A stretch of DNA of 64,000 nucleotides, taken from the NCBI GenBank assembly GCA_035771165.1, contig JAWNZC010000354.1, forward strand, positions 322,501 through 386,500, given 5' to 3'. Both the position numbers and the translations under genes were made by a program. Each line of letters starts with the position of its first letter. Positions within the stretch are counted from its first letter, which is position 1. Source of the stretch: Paragorgia papillata (Eukaryota > Cnidaria > Anthozoa > Scleralcyonacea > Coralliidae). Below the pieces are notes generated by a model, which was given only the letters and a program-made list of their open reading frames with translations, made no database searches and was not told where the DNA came from. Shown piece after piece: positions 34,024 through 47,100 of the stretch.

Positions 34024-34105
34024 AAGGTACATGCTATTTACGTGAGCCGAGGTAGCCCGGTTAACTTGGCTCACGCGATTGATTAGGATCTTACTGTGGT
34101 TTTAA
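34024..34105. mobile_element. Left half of a 12207-12441-type MITE
   Basis: TTACGTGAGCCGAGGTAGCC, GGTTAACTTGGCTCACGCGA, TTGATTAGGATCTTACTGTG; cut where the next element starts. Confidence 0.7.
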
Positions 34106-34313
34106 AATTAAGATCAATTAAGGTTGTCCTGGTCAAAGCCAAAAGGTCAAAGCCAAGCGCGAAAATATGCTCGTTAATAATCCCCAGAGAGGCAAGTTTG
34201 GTTGTATGATTTTGGCCTATAAATAGAGTAAACGTGTGCTTCGCTATTTAAATATAGTAATTTCCATCGTACTTTTCGCGCTTGGCTTTGGCCAGGACAA
34301 CCTTAATTGATTT
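34106..34313. mobile_element. MITE with AATTAAGGTTGTCCTGG ends
   Basis: Arms AATTAAGGTTGTCCTGGTCA, AAGCCAAGCGCGAAAA and the inverse (GCGCTTGGCTTTGGCCAGGA, CAACCTTAATT). Confidence 0.83.
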
Positions 34314-36410
34314 AGCTATATATATATATGCAAGTATACGGTTGTTACTCAGAGTTTCACAACACTGGACAATCTTCAGACAACTATACACTATTAGAAA
34401 TTCTGTCTTGAATATATTCATTATTTATAGAGTATTACCGCACACTATTTCACAATAAACACAATAAACATGGTTATAGTTACCAAGAATGTATAAAGCG
34501 TAAAAACTATAGAGACTCTTGTCCCCTAGACTGCCATTGTAGAAGACAAGTGGACGCCAGACTATTGGCAATGTACGAAATAATTACCACAAGTCATTTT
34601 TGCTTCCTTTGAAAGCAAGATAGCGGTGAAGAAGAATATAGGAAAAACAACATTTATCTCGAAATAACATTCCACATTCAACCAATAGAAACAACTCTTG
34701 ATGCGACACACACATAATTAAACATCAAAACCAGAAAAATTTAGACAGGAAAATAAGCAATATGTACGTTAGACTTTTTTAGACTTTTATTCAATTTGCA
34801 CACTTACTACAGTTATTAGATCATAATTACTATTATACAGTTACTACATAAAGAAAAACGATGACAATAACTAAAAATAAATTATCGTGCGCAGTGATCA
34901 AAGTAGCCAAAAGCTTGATGACTGCTTAGAATGTAAACCTTTTTTACAAGTATCAAGATAGAAAGATTATAAATTGAAAGTTAGAATATCAAATGTGACA
35001 AATTTAAGTCGCAAACGTACCGTATAAAAAGCACAAAAGACTTAGACATGACTTAAATTAATGCAAAGAAGAATTCCGTGTCTTTTATGTACGGTAAATC
35101 TGCGTCTTAAATATGTACTTAGCAGTAAGTCGCGACTTATTCTTGTCTGTTATAAATGGCCTCAAGGCACAATGTCTATAGCATATAACTGCTTATTTCT
35201 AGTGCAATTTAGTTTTATTACGAAGTTGAGATAATCTATGTTGTGAGGTGTCTGCCACTAGACCTCAATAACATATGTAATCAATCATGTTACCGCTGTG
35301 TGGGCTGAGTAGAATGGAGCGGAGTCCCGCAATTTACATATTAAAAAAAGCCGTTATTATTATTGGACGAAGGTCTTCGCCAGACCATAACAAAAAGACA
35401 CAGGGCAAGCTTTGCGATACATTGTAATTCATGTTTGTGAGGTGTTCGCTGTGAGCAAGACATTGTTTAGTTCAAAAAGTATTTTGACGGTAAGTAGTTC
35501 TGTATAGAAGTGTAGAAGGCTCGTGTCGATAAGAACAGAGCATGAAGGAGCCGCAGTGAAAATACCTGTTAAGATTATAGACATGTATGAGATGAATAAG
35601 CGCTATAGGACTCCATTTTGGCATTGGAGTTTTCTTTGTTTGTTTTCTAAACAAAAGGAAATTTTTCTGTGGCATATGTTCATCCAATAACACGATACAA
35701 GTATAGTTTATATTATATATAGCGAATATTTCATTTTAATGTAAACCTATGTTATATTTTCTCTTGTTCGACAATGTTATTATCGCGTAACTAGGGTAGG
35801 AAAAAAGGTACTTCAAAACCAAAGAAAAACAAAGAAAGGGGGAAAGCTGGATATGAAGAGACAAGACTGATTGTAGGGCACAGTAGTGGGATTTTTTCAA
35901 CACATATATCTTGCCACATGTGTGCATGGGAAAGGCAGTAGAAAATAATTTAAAAACCTTATTTCAGCCAGCTTGACTTTGAGATAAATCTTAAATTTAT
36001 TCAAATTACTTTTCAATATTGGCAAGAAATATTAGTAGAACGTAACGGCTACAGACAAACCATACTAGTCTTCTTCCAGGTAAACAAATCTTAAAAGTTT
36101 ATTTTAGCTGTCGCACCGGAAAACAACATTGTTTCAGTCCGACTTGACGCTACCGCAAGAAAATATCACAGACAAACGTTATACGTATAGCATCAAGATT
36201 TTAGGGCGACTGATGCTTGTCATAGGAGTAATTTTATACTAACGGAGTGATGTGTATATACTGGACTAAATTTCCGATAGAGAAAAGTTTGGGGTGTTGT
36301 ATAGTAACCGCGGTGTATATCAATATACTGACGATATGTGATCTTGAGTCTTCACTCGTTTAATTAAGTGCATGTTCTGTACTGATGAACAAGTTCCCGG
36401 CCCGTTTGTA
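34314..36410. other. Intergenic, mostly unique AT-rich sequence
   Basis: A fragment of the 25324-type repeat (TTACTCAGAGTTTCACAAC) is at 34345-34365. Frames of 60-73 codons on the reverse strand are unsupported. Confidence 0.45.
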
Positions 36411-36413
36411 TAA

Positions 36414-36655
36414 TAGCGAGGTTCAGATCACACTTCCACTACCGCTACCGTAAATATAATTAAGCATGTCAAATATTGTTTTTACGTTCAGTAATGGTCG
36501 CAGGTCTCAAACCTAGTGCAAAAAGAAAGCGTTTTACGATACTAGGATTAAAACCAATTACGACTACAGAACGAAAAAATGAACATTTACATCAGCTTAA
36601 CCACATTTACGGTAGCAGTAGCGGTAGTGGAAGTGTGATCTGGACCTCGCTAATG
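36414..36655. mobile_element. 242-bp MITE with about 45-bp inverted ends
   Basis: Left TAGCGAGGTTCAGATCACAC, TTCCACTACCGCTACCGTAA; the right end is the inverse with an extra GTAGCA. The 65-codon frame inside is incidental. Confidence 0.85.
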
Positions 36656-37245
36656 AATGTAATATTATGTTAAAACTAAATTATATACATATATCTTTAT
36701 TATAGTATAAACGACGTACATGTACTTTCAAAACGTGGCAATATATAATTCATTACATTTAGTTTTCAAAACTCTGCTGATGAATTCCGCTTCTGGCTAA
36801 TTCTAACGGTGTATTTTATCAAATTTATTACATTTGTAGAAAAAAACGCTTAATTTCACAAAAAATGTACAATAAATTTACTACGTTTGTAGAACTTAAT
36901 TTCACAAAAAATGTACTAATGCATTAGTAATGTACTAATGCATGTTTAATTTCGCAAAAATATAAACGGCATTTCTCGCTGAACGTCTTAACAGAAATTT
37001 TCTAATCTTTTCTCGGTTAGTAAAATATAAAGATAAACTATATGATTCTTCCATAAGTTCAGTTTTAGAAACAGTATGATGTGAATATAGGAAAGGTCGG
37101 CTGAGTTTTTAAAAAAAATAGATGGTGAAAAGGAAAATAAGAGAAGTTCACTATCGCTATTTTAGTATTTTTTGAGAACGTTTCCGAGACAATTTTCCCT
37201 TCTTGGAAAAGACATATCATTCGCAATTGCAGAATTAGAAGGACA
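36656..37245. other. AT-rich intergenic with short repeats
   Basis: TTAATTTCACAAAAAATGTA occurs twice near 36850-36920, with CTAATGCATTAGTAATG palindromes. Confidence 0.5.
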
Positions 37246-38075
37246 TATTCATTCATTCGAACTCGAAATTATTAGAAGTGAACCGCATCATTCGAACTTA
37301 GAATTAGAAGAGTATACATCATTCGAACTCAGAATTAGAAGAGTATACATCATTCGAACTCAGAATTATTAGAAGTGCACCGCATCATTCGACATCATTT
37401 AAACTCAGAATTATTAGAAGTGCACCGCATCATTCGAACTTAATAGAATTAGAAGAGTATACATCATTCGAACTCAGAATTATTAGAAGTGCACCGCATC
37501 ATTCGAACTTAATAGAATTAGAAGAGTATACATCATTCGAACTCAGAATTATTAGAAGTGCACCGCATCATTTGAACTCAGAATTAGAAGAGTGTACATC
37601 ATTCGAACTCAGAATTATTAGAAGTGCACCGCATCATTCGAACTCAGAATTATTAGAAGTGCACCGCATCATTCGAACTCAGAATTATTAGAAGTGCACC
37701 GCATCATTCGAACTTAGAATTAGAAGAGTATACATCATTCGAACTCAGAATTTTTAGAAGTGCACCGCATCATTCGAACTCAGAATTATTAGAAGAGTAC
37801 ATCATTCGAACTCAGAATTATTAGAAGTGCACCGCATCATTCGAACTCAGAATTATTAGAAGTGCACCGCATCATTCGAAATCAGAATTTTTAGAAGTGC
37901 ACCGCATCATTCGAACTCAGAATTATTAGAAGAGTACATCATTCGAACTCAGAATTAGAAGAGTATACATCATTCGAACTCAGAATTATTAGAAGAGTAC
38001 ATCATTCGAACTCAGAATTAGAAGCACATATCATTCATTAGAACCCAAAATTAGAAGAGTTACATCATCATTCGG
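37246..38075. repeat. Satellite of mixed 35-bp and 31-bp monomers
   Basis: About 24 monomers. Common start CATCATTCGAACTCAGAATT; type 1 continues ATTAGAAGTGCACCG, type 2 AGAAGAGTATA. The two types alternate irregularly. Confidence 0.95.
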
Positions 38076-38768
38076 ATTTCTTCATTTAGTGGACAAACAT
38101 TAATCCAAGAATCCGCTTATTTTTTTCACCCTATCTATTTTGTTTTTCAGACATATGCTTATTATGTAAACAAAAACAAATGAATGAAAGAGACTTGCCC
38201 TTATGTAAGGCGTATTTTTATGTCCAATTTTCTCACACTTTAATTGTCGTGTCAAGCCAAATGTAAATTGACGTACATGCACTTAATAGTTTTTTCTGAC
38301 GACAAATTATTTAAAAATATAATTCAGGAATCAAGGGGCTGGTTGGAGAGACTGAGAGAGTGTTTTTAGTTTGAGTCGAATGATCAACTATAAGTAGTTA
38401 GCGGAGCTGAAGAATATCCTAACCCTATTGTATAAGCCATGCAGGGTTGAACAAATAGGAGATGAAAACATGTCGAAATTAAAATTTACCCTTTATTTGT
38501 GTACAATGCCCACGCCTTGTATGATCATGTTCATTTATCAACATTGAATGGGGGGAGCGGGGGGGAATGATTTTTAGAAGGAAATTTGATATCAGATGTG
38601 ATTTAAAGCAAGGTGTCCGAGTGATTTTGACCAGGATTGTAGTATGAAATATTCTTCATTTAATGAAATGCACCGCAGTCTATTTCAAAAAGATTTTTCA
38701 GCTAATGTTACCATATATAGACGGAGCTGAAATTTCGACACAGCATATATTTTCATGTAAACAGTCTC
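38076..38768. other. Intergenic, no supported feature
   Basis: A G-rich run (GGGGGGAGCGGGGGGG) at about 38550-38565. Confidence 0.45.
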
Positions 38769-38770
38769 TT

Positions 38771-38986
38771 CACACTTTGAAGCCTGAAGACGAGTCTTTA
38801 GTATTTTATTCTGGCTAACGCCAGACGATTTTATTCAGCACAGGGAGAGGTCCAGGCCTCAAAGTGTTAAAACCTATCTCTTTAACACTTTGAAGCCTGA
38901 AGACGAGTCTTCAGTATTTTATTCTGGCTAACGCCAGACGATTTTATTCAGCACATGGAGAGGTCCAGGCCTCAAAGTCTTAAAAT
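38771..38986. mobile_element. Two adjacent MITEs, TTAACACTTTGAAGCCTG family
   Basis: Copies at about 38771-38871 and 38882-38986 in the same orientation, with ends CACTTTGAAGCCTGAAGACG and CCAGGCCTCAAAGTGTTAA and internal TATTCTGGCTAACGCCAGAC, itself a small palindrome. Confidence 0.88.
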
Positions 38987-38989
38987 ACG

Positions 38990-39950
38990 TGCTCATGCCC
39001 ACGAAACCAGTCTGGAACAAACTTTTGCTTTACTGCAACATGTAGCAGGTAAGGCAGTAGGACTTCCCAGCATGACCGAACGTAAAATCAACAAGTGTTT
39101 GAAATAAAAATTATTTAGTTCGTTTTAAAAGCGTAGGAAGTATAGAGTAATATTTCTCGACTGCTTGATGTGGGCGTATGCATAATTTTAACTGAATATT
39201 AGTTTCCTGAATATTTATTATTTTTAAGAGTTAATTTGTTTCCTCTGAAAAAAAGTTGTTTTTCAGAAAACATGAGTTGTTTTCCATACAATAAGTTGTT
39301 GATGTCTTTCTAAAATGAGTTGTTTTCGGTGAGAAAATGAGTTGTTTTTGTTCAATTCATCAGACGTGATCTACGTCATCGGTTTATATATAGAAAATAC
39401 ATAACAATCGTTCTATGGATGTAAACATTAATCCTAGCCAAGTAGACACGTCAACAATCCAACATACACTACACACATCATAGAGAGACTGAAGACTGGT
39501 CTGGATGAGGTTAATTGGAAAATAAATAATAAATTAAAAATGAACAGAGAAAATACAGATGTGTGTGTGTTACAATACACATTGTATATATACACATTGT
39601 ATTGTAAGTAAGAAAGATCCAAACGCGCCAAAGAAGGCATTGTCTGCGTATATGTCGTGGTTAAACGATGCAAGAGAAAGACTAAGTATAGATTTATGTT
39701 CCAATTGTGAACTTTGACGTTTGGGGGCGAAAGGAAACAAAACACAACATTTCTTGACATGTTACTGACAACGTCATGTAATATTTAAAACATGAGCAGC
39801 AGTGTTTTATCAGATTTAAAACACGAGGTTTCACGAATGTTTTGAATAGCTTCAAAAACGACCCATTTGGTAAGTTCATTGGCGTAGTAAGTTTGAAAAA
39901 TAACGTTGTCTAAGCCGAGAAAATCAAAGCTAAAGTTTATGTAAATCAGG
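38990..39950. other. Intergenic, no supported gene
   Basis: AGTTGTTTTC motifs repeat loosely at 39240-39350. The 108-codon reverse frame at 39434-39760 is compositionally noncoding. Confidence 0.45.
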
Positions 39951-40035
39951 AGGATTTTTTATCAGATATAAAACCACGGACATGGTACTGATTTCCTTTG
40001 TGTTTTCCTCATGAATTATTAATGAGTTTTTGAAA
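39950..40035. repeat. CATGAATTATTAATGAG dispersed repeat, copy
   Basis: ACTGATTTCCTTTGTGTTTT, CCTCATGAATTATTAATGAG, as at 25511-25585. Confidence 0.7.
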
Positions 40036-40589
<554 letters not shown>

Positions 40590-40719
40590 AAATTTATTTA
40601 AACTCGGAATTTCATCAATATATACATAAATTGCTTTTCGTGAAAGCCGAGAACTATTTAAAAATATATTTACATTTTTTTTTGTTATTTTGAAACAATA
40701 AGATAACTTATTTAAAACA

Positions 40720-41652
40720 CTATTGTGGGAAACTGAAGGTTGAGAGAGTTTTCTTAAATGATTTTAAACTTGTTGCTAATCTTGCTTCTGTGGGTAAACC
40801 ATTCCACAATTTTCCTCCGCTTAGTGCAAAACTGTTTTTAAGATAGTTTGTTTTTGGCCTTGGTAAGGCAATTTTCATCTCACGATCTCTGAGATTATAA
40901 TTTTCTGAATAGTTACACAAGCGGAGGTAATCTAATAAATACGGAGGTGCTAGGTTGTTAAGCGCCTTATATATGAGGACAAGTTTATGTTGATCCCTCA
41001 TTTCTTGTAGTGTTTTCCAACCTAGTTCCTCTCTAATGACATAAGATCGGACGTCATAACCTTGTTGTGTAATAACGCGGCCAGCACGGTTTTTTAACTT
41101 TTGCAGTCTAGTTGCCTGTGATGCATTGAAATTATCCCAAACAACATCACAATAATCGAATAAAGGCTGAATTAAAGAATTGTAAATTGCAAGAGCCACC
41201 TCTTTAGAAACAAGCGGACGTGCTTGCCTTAGGCCTGCAATTGCTTGCGAAACTTTTTTTGACACATAATCTATGTGTTCATCCCAGGAGAGTCTTTCAT
41301 CGATATGCACACCTAGGCATTTATTACTTTTAACACTGTTTAGTGCATGACCGTCGATGTTAATTTGCGAAGTGTTTCGGGTTTTATTTAGGTTATCGTC
41401 CGATCCTATGAACATATGTTCAGTTTTTGTTGCGTTAAGACTTAATTTGTTTGCTAGTAACCACTGTTTTATATTGCTCAGGTCTTTGTTAGTTGAATGA
41501 ATTACCTTTTTTAGTGATCTGCCACTTGTAGTAACATTAGTATCATCTGCATACATTCTTGGCTTTGAATGATGCACACAGTTTGGCAGGTCATTTATAT
41601 AAATTAAAAAGAGCAGTGGCCCGAGAATCGAGCCTTGCGGTACTCTCCGCAC
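40720..41652 (-). pseudogene. LINE reverse transcriptase, C-terminal fragment
   Basis: About 310 codons from VPQGSILGPLLFLIYIND to LSTFSFPQ, including YADD and the typical downstream YNSLIQPLFDYCDVVWDN region. Open to its natural stop, so the copy is not very old. Confidence 0.87.
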
Positions 41653-42168
41653 TTTATTCTCTTAAGAGATGAGAAGTGCCCATTTATAAAACAACATTGT
41701 GTTCGATCCGTAAGGTAGGATTCAAACCATTTTAGCGTTTGGGCCGATAGGCCGTATAGACGGAGCTTTTGTATAAGAATAGAGTGATCAACTGTATCAA
41801 ATGCCTTCGATAGATCAAGAAACACCACAGAATTAATTTCACCATTATCCATGTTTGATAGCCATTCCATTGTGGCATCGATTAAAGATGTCGCAGTGGA
41901 ATGAGAGCTCCTAAACCCTGATTGATGTTTTGATAGTAGATTGTTTGTCTGCAAGTAGCTGTATAGCTGGTTGTAAATAATTCTTTCGAACACTTTCGCA
42001 ATAGGCGATATGACAGAAATTGGTCTATAATTATTCATGTTGTCTTTTAACTCAGACTTGTAAATTGGAGTTACTTTTGCCATTTTCCAGTCAACAGGGA
42101 AAACCCCTGAACTTATAGATTTATTAAAAATATAACAGAGCGACACTGCTATTACCCGAGTGGCCTCT
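41604..42168 (-). pseudogene. LINE reverse transcriptase, N-terminal fragment
   Basis: Open from the truncation point (REATRVIAVSLCYIFN) through WKMAKVTPIYKSE and FDTVDH, then out of frame after LKRIKCG. The first catalytic Asp motif is intact. Confidence 0.85.
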
Positions 42169-42250
<82 letters not shown>

Positions 42251-42265
42251 TTTATTTAAACTAAC
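42169..42265. repeat. (GA)n microsatellite plus second copy of the LINE 3' terminus
   Basis: About 78 bp of GA, then AAAAATTTATTTAAACTA, which matches the terminal bases of the LINE (same minus orientation). This looks like the 3' end of an older element whose CT tail received the newer copy. Confidence 0.7.
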
Positions 42266-43806
42266 ATGTATGCTATACCACACGTTTCGAAGTGTTAGTT
42301 ATAATTGAGAGTGCTCAAATACAGAGTGAAATACTATTTTTATGGATAGCAATAGAAATACAAATAATGTGCACTGAATTTGGCATTAGGCACTTAATAA
42401 ATTTCTTCGAACCAAACGGAGCCCAAAGTCATCGGAAAAACTCTAAGTCAAGCTCAACGTCATATTAAACATTTTCTCTGACGATAAAAATTGCATGCAT
42501 CGAGGATTGCTTGTCATTAAACTGTCCTTTACATTGCATACAGTACTGTTTGTGTTTTATATATAATTATAACGTGACTAAATAATTTAATCGTTTTTAA
42601 GTAGTATAAGTACACGCACTTAAGTACATTAAGGACTAAGGTTTTAATCACCAATTGACCGTCACAAGATTTCACTCACAGAAAAATTATTGATATTCCT
42701 ACGAGCCACCTTTACGATGCTCTTATATGGCGATTGTCATTCTGAAGTATCCTATTTATTCACCAAAAGCTATATCTATATGACAAGACGAACCTTTGCT
42801 ACATTTGCGAGCGAATCAAAATCAGGGAATGTTCCGTGGAGAGACGTTTAGATACGCCAGCGTGACAATCTTAAAGAAAAGTCCAATGTTGTAAACACGC
42901 CTTTGAAAATGTCCGCTGATTTTAAAAAAAATATGTCATAATCATATAATAAGAGCCACAGGGGTTAACTGTTGTCTATACAATAAAACAACCAAATCTT
43001 TCCCTCGGTATTAAAAACAAATCTTTTTTTTTCTTAATGATGACTTCATAGAGTTGAAAATGTTTTGTTGTTTCATTGTGTGCATAGTTGAATATTTTTG
43101 GGGTTTATATATGAATAATTAATATTGTTTACCAAAAACGCTATAGCTATTAAATATACGAAGCTAAACTACAGAAGACGAATCGTGGATGAGTGTTTTA
43201 CCAACATGTACATTACGTCTATTTCTACAGTAAGAAGATTCAAAAATTAAATTAAGACGCGACATCGCGTTTTCAAATGAAAGACTATACCAGTTCTATA
43301 CATTTAAATCTTTAAGCTAGGTTAACCGCAAAATAATATTAGCAACGAAAATTACTAATCCTTTAGTCTTTACATGGCTAATGTTGTCCTTGGGTACCGA
43401 GTATTGTGTGTAATGTTGTAATCTCCATCGCGGTCGAGCAGATGTTATTAGCCAACTCGTATGAAAGGCATTTCAGTGAGTGCAACGTTGAAAGTTTTAA
43501 CATATTTTTCTTTTAACATCATTTAGGTGTACACAGGTGACAATAATTTAAATCATTAATAACAATATGCAGTTCACACATTTTGCAGCCTGGTTGGTGA
43601 TTAACGTGTACTTATCTCATCTGCCATCAGTAAACGTGTCGGTGTCTTATAATTGAATGACCTCGAGAACACATCATCAGTGTTGCGGAGAAGAACAGTA
43701 ATTAACTGCGACCTACAGGATTCGTGTTGTTGTGCTATTTATCCTGGTGTAAATATTTCTACGAGAAAACATTGCTTTACGTTGCTCAAGCCTCATTCGA
43801 AAAACC
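42266..43806. other. Intergenic region upstream of GPCR 2
   Basis: No repeat matched; no promoter motif that I would defend. The 5' UTR and promoter of GPCR 2 probably lie here. Confidence 0.4.
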
Positions 43807-44135
43807 ATGCCAACTTTGACGGCGTTCAAAACTTTCCAGATTGTTTCGTGTATCACAATTTGTGTTTTTGGAACAATCGGGAACGCTCTCGTCATTCTGG
43901 TTGTTTATCGTAAACGGAAAATGAAAACGGTCACCAATTACTTTATTGTCAACCTAGCGATAGCGGACTTGGCTGTACTACTTATCAATGTGCCTTTGGA
44001 TGTAGCGAACATTTTTGTTGGGAAAACTGATTGGCTTTATCAATACGGCAGTTTTATGTGCCATGTAATTCTGCCGCTGCAGACCATGGCTACGACTGCA
44101 TCTGTTTGGTCTTTGGTTGCAATCAGTATAAGCAG
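43807..44135 (+). CDS. GPCR 2 coding exon 1 (N-terminus, TM1-TM3), GC donor
   Basis: ATG with A at -3. Codes residues 1-109 plus AG of R110. The next bases are GCAAGT, so the intron begins with GC instead of GT. This join is forced by the paralogue, which breaks at the same codon, and by exon 2 starting with G to complete AGG. Confidence 0.84.
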
Positions 44136-47100
44136 GCAAGTGTTAAAAAATAAGATGTTTAGATTAACGTTCGACGATAGCAAACATACATGGATATGTA
44201 TGTCTTGAGCGTAAATTTGAAATCTATATTGAGGAAAAACCCTACTATAAACATTAATTATTCTTCATTTAAAAATTAAGCGATAACCCGAACCACATGG
44301 GTTTCAAGCTGGGGTCCACATCCGATAGCTTCTTGGACTTAGGACATGTAGTTTATATGGAGCCGAGTTAGCCGGGATAAACTTTACGTTCTGTTTATAT
44401 GGAAGTTACCTGGTTACCTGGCAGAGATGAGATGATTAGCATCAACAAAAGTGACATAAGCAACGAATATAGAAAATTCATCCCGCTATGCAGAGTTACC
44501 CGGGGAAAAGTGTTTATATGGGGAAATGTTTGCTGAGTTCTCGCCAGGGCGAGTTACTCGTCTGTCTCATATAAACACTGCGATGGGAAAAACAGTGTTT
44601 GTTCTACCGACCGCGAACTCGCCATGTGCCGAGGAACTCAGCTGACCGGGTAACTCGCCTCCACATAAAGAGGCCCTCATGAGAATGAATGATAGCTTTG
44701 TGTTTGGCAACATGTTTTTAAGGTGGCTCCATACAGTTTCTTTAAAAATGGAAAATACAAGTTTGAGAGTTCAAAACACGTGCATAAACAATTCGGGAAA
44801 AGAATAAAACTAAATGTTATGCATAGTTAAACAGTCTGACAATCAAAAACTGCTACAAAATAAATAGCAACAGTTGTTGCTATGGCAACAATGACGTTTC
44901 AATATGGCTGCTAATTACCTTTCAAATCAATTTAATTCGAAAAAAACTTTGGTGACCCCCATTTTTTTTTTTCATTAAAACGTTTCTTGAAGTATGAATA
45001 ATCACTAGGCCGATTTTTAAAAAATTCTGTAGAACCAAATTTTTAAAAAAATTAACAAACATGATCGTTCTACAGAATTTTTTTAAAATCGGCCTATTGA
45101 TTACTCATACTTCAAGAATTTTTTTAAAATCGGCCTATTGATTACTCATACTTCAAGAAAAGTTTTAATGAAAAAAAAATTGGGGGTCACCAAAGTTTTT
45201 TTCGATTTAAATTAATTTGAAGGGTGATTGGCAGCCAGTTTGAAACGTCATTGTTGCCATAGCTACAACTGTTGCTATTTATTTGGGAACAGTTTTTGAT
45301 TGTCAGACTTTTTAACTATGCATAACATTTAGCTTTATTGCTTTTCAAAATTATTTATGCACGTGTTTTGAACTCTCAAACTTGTATTTTCCATTTTTCA
45401 AGAAACTGTATGGAGCCACCTGAGGTTTGTATAAAGAGCTAAGATTGCAAAATGATGTTAATTGTATAGAGGTTTAATGTTGATTAGAGTATACACATGT
45501 AGTATGAAGGTTGATGAGATCTTCATAAGAGCTGGTAATCAACACTCGTTGAATCTTGTTTGAGCAAAGCTTTAGAAGGTAAACGAGCAGTGAGTTATGT
45601 TTGCCAGATGGTGGTTTTTAAAACGCGGTATTTAGGAATTTTAATACTTCATAATCCATACGTTACGCTGATTGTTCCTAGATATAAGCAACGTTATCTC
45701 CCAAAGTCACGGTTCCCAGCGAGATCAACATATGGAAAGAACAATCCAGTATTTATTTCAAACAGCTTTACTTACATGCCTCTCATAATTCACATTTATA
45801 ATTATCATTCTCGAAAAACTATAGATTATTTTGGTTTTCTTTTGTGCTATTTGGAACGTTTAACAACATCCTTATATACTCTGTAAGTCTTAAAGCGATC
45901 CTGAAGGTGCCAATAGCAAAGGTTTTTGCACTAAAATGCAAACGAAAAGATGACAACTGCTTCCAACACATGCCCAAGAAATCACCTTGACTAGCTTAAC
46001 CTTAAAGCTCTTCATTAGGGTAGCGTTGAAATAGTGTACGAGTTATTAGCCGCGTTATCAGATAACATGATAAGCGTTAGCCGCATAAAAAAAGAAACTT
46101 TAAGAGACCGAAATTTCGTTTAAAATTGAAGAAATACACTAAGATTATTATTCCATATAGCTATATATGTTTGTCATCAACATCTGATTGTCTAAAGCAA
46201 AGATATTGGAAAAATAGAAAATTAATTACACCAGCATATTGGAAAAATAGAAAATTAATTACACCAGCATTTGTCAACGTATTTGACGAAATTCCTGTTT
46301 ACCACACAGGTGGCATGCACTGTTAGCGCGCCGTTCCTCTCTGCTGAGGTCCAGAGTATGGACAGAGTTGGTACTTGAGTGAGTGAGTGATTGTCGTGGG
46401 AATTGAATAACCTCGTTCAGTCGTTCTCAAGCTTGAGACTTGCATGTGTGAGTAGAGTTGGACAGGATTGGTACTCGAGTGAGTGATTGCTTTGCTGGGA
46501 ATAACCTCGTTCTCAAGCTTGAGACATGTGTGAGTAGAGTTAGGCAGGGTTGGTACTTGAGTGAGTGAGTGAGTGAGTGATTGTCGTGGGGAATTGAATA
46601 ACCTCGTTCAGTCGTTCTCAAGCTTGAGACTTGTGTGAGTAGAGTTGGACAGGGTTGGTACTCGAGTGAGTGATTGCTTAGGGAATAACCTCGTTCTCAA
46701 GCTTGAGACTTGTGTGAGTAGAGTTGGGCAGGGTTGGTACTTGAGTGAGTGAGTGATTGCCTTGGGAATTGAATAACCTCGTTCAGTCGTTCTCGAGCTT
46801 GAGAAATGTGTGAGTAGAGTTGGACAGGATTGGTACTTGAGTGATTGATTGCTTTGGGAATAACCTCGTTCTCAGGCTTGAGACTTGTGTGAATAGAGTT
46901 GGGCAGGATTGGTACTCGAGTGAGTGATTGCTTTGCTGGGAATAACCTCGTTCTCAAGCTTGAGACTTGTGTGAATAGAGTTGGACAGGATTGGTACTCG
47001 AGTGAGTGAGTGAGTGAGTGAGTGAGTGAGTGAGTGAGTGAGTGAGTGAGTGAGTGAGTGAGTGAGTGAGTGAGTGAGTGAGTGAGTGAGTGAGTGAGTG

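Noticed and set aside
39434..39760. 108-codon reverse-strand gene
   Set aside because: Contains a TG/CA repeat and a hydrophobic low-complexity composition; no domain, no splice partners.
44136..44208. GPCR 2 as an exon-1-only truncated protein ending MSCL-like at 44208
   Set aside because: The homologous join to exon 2 restores SRYVAIVHP. The read-through peptide has no receptor similarity.
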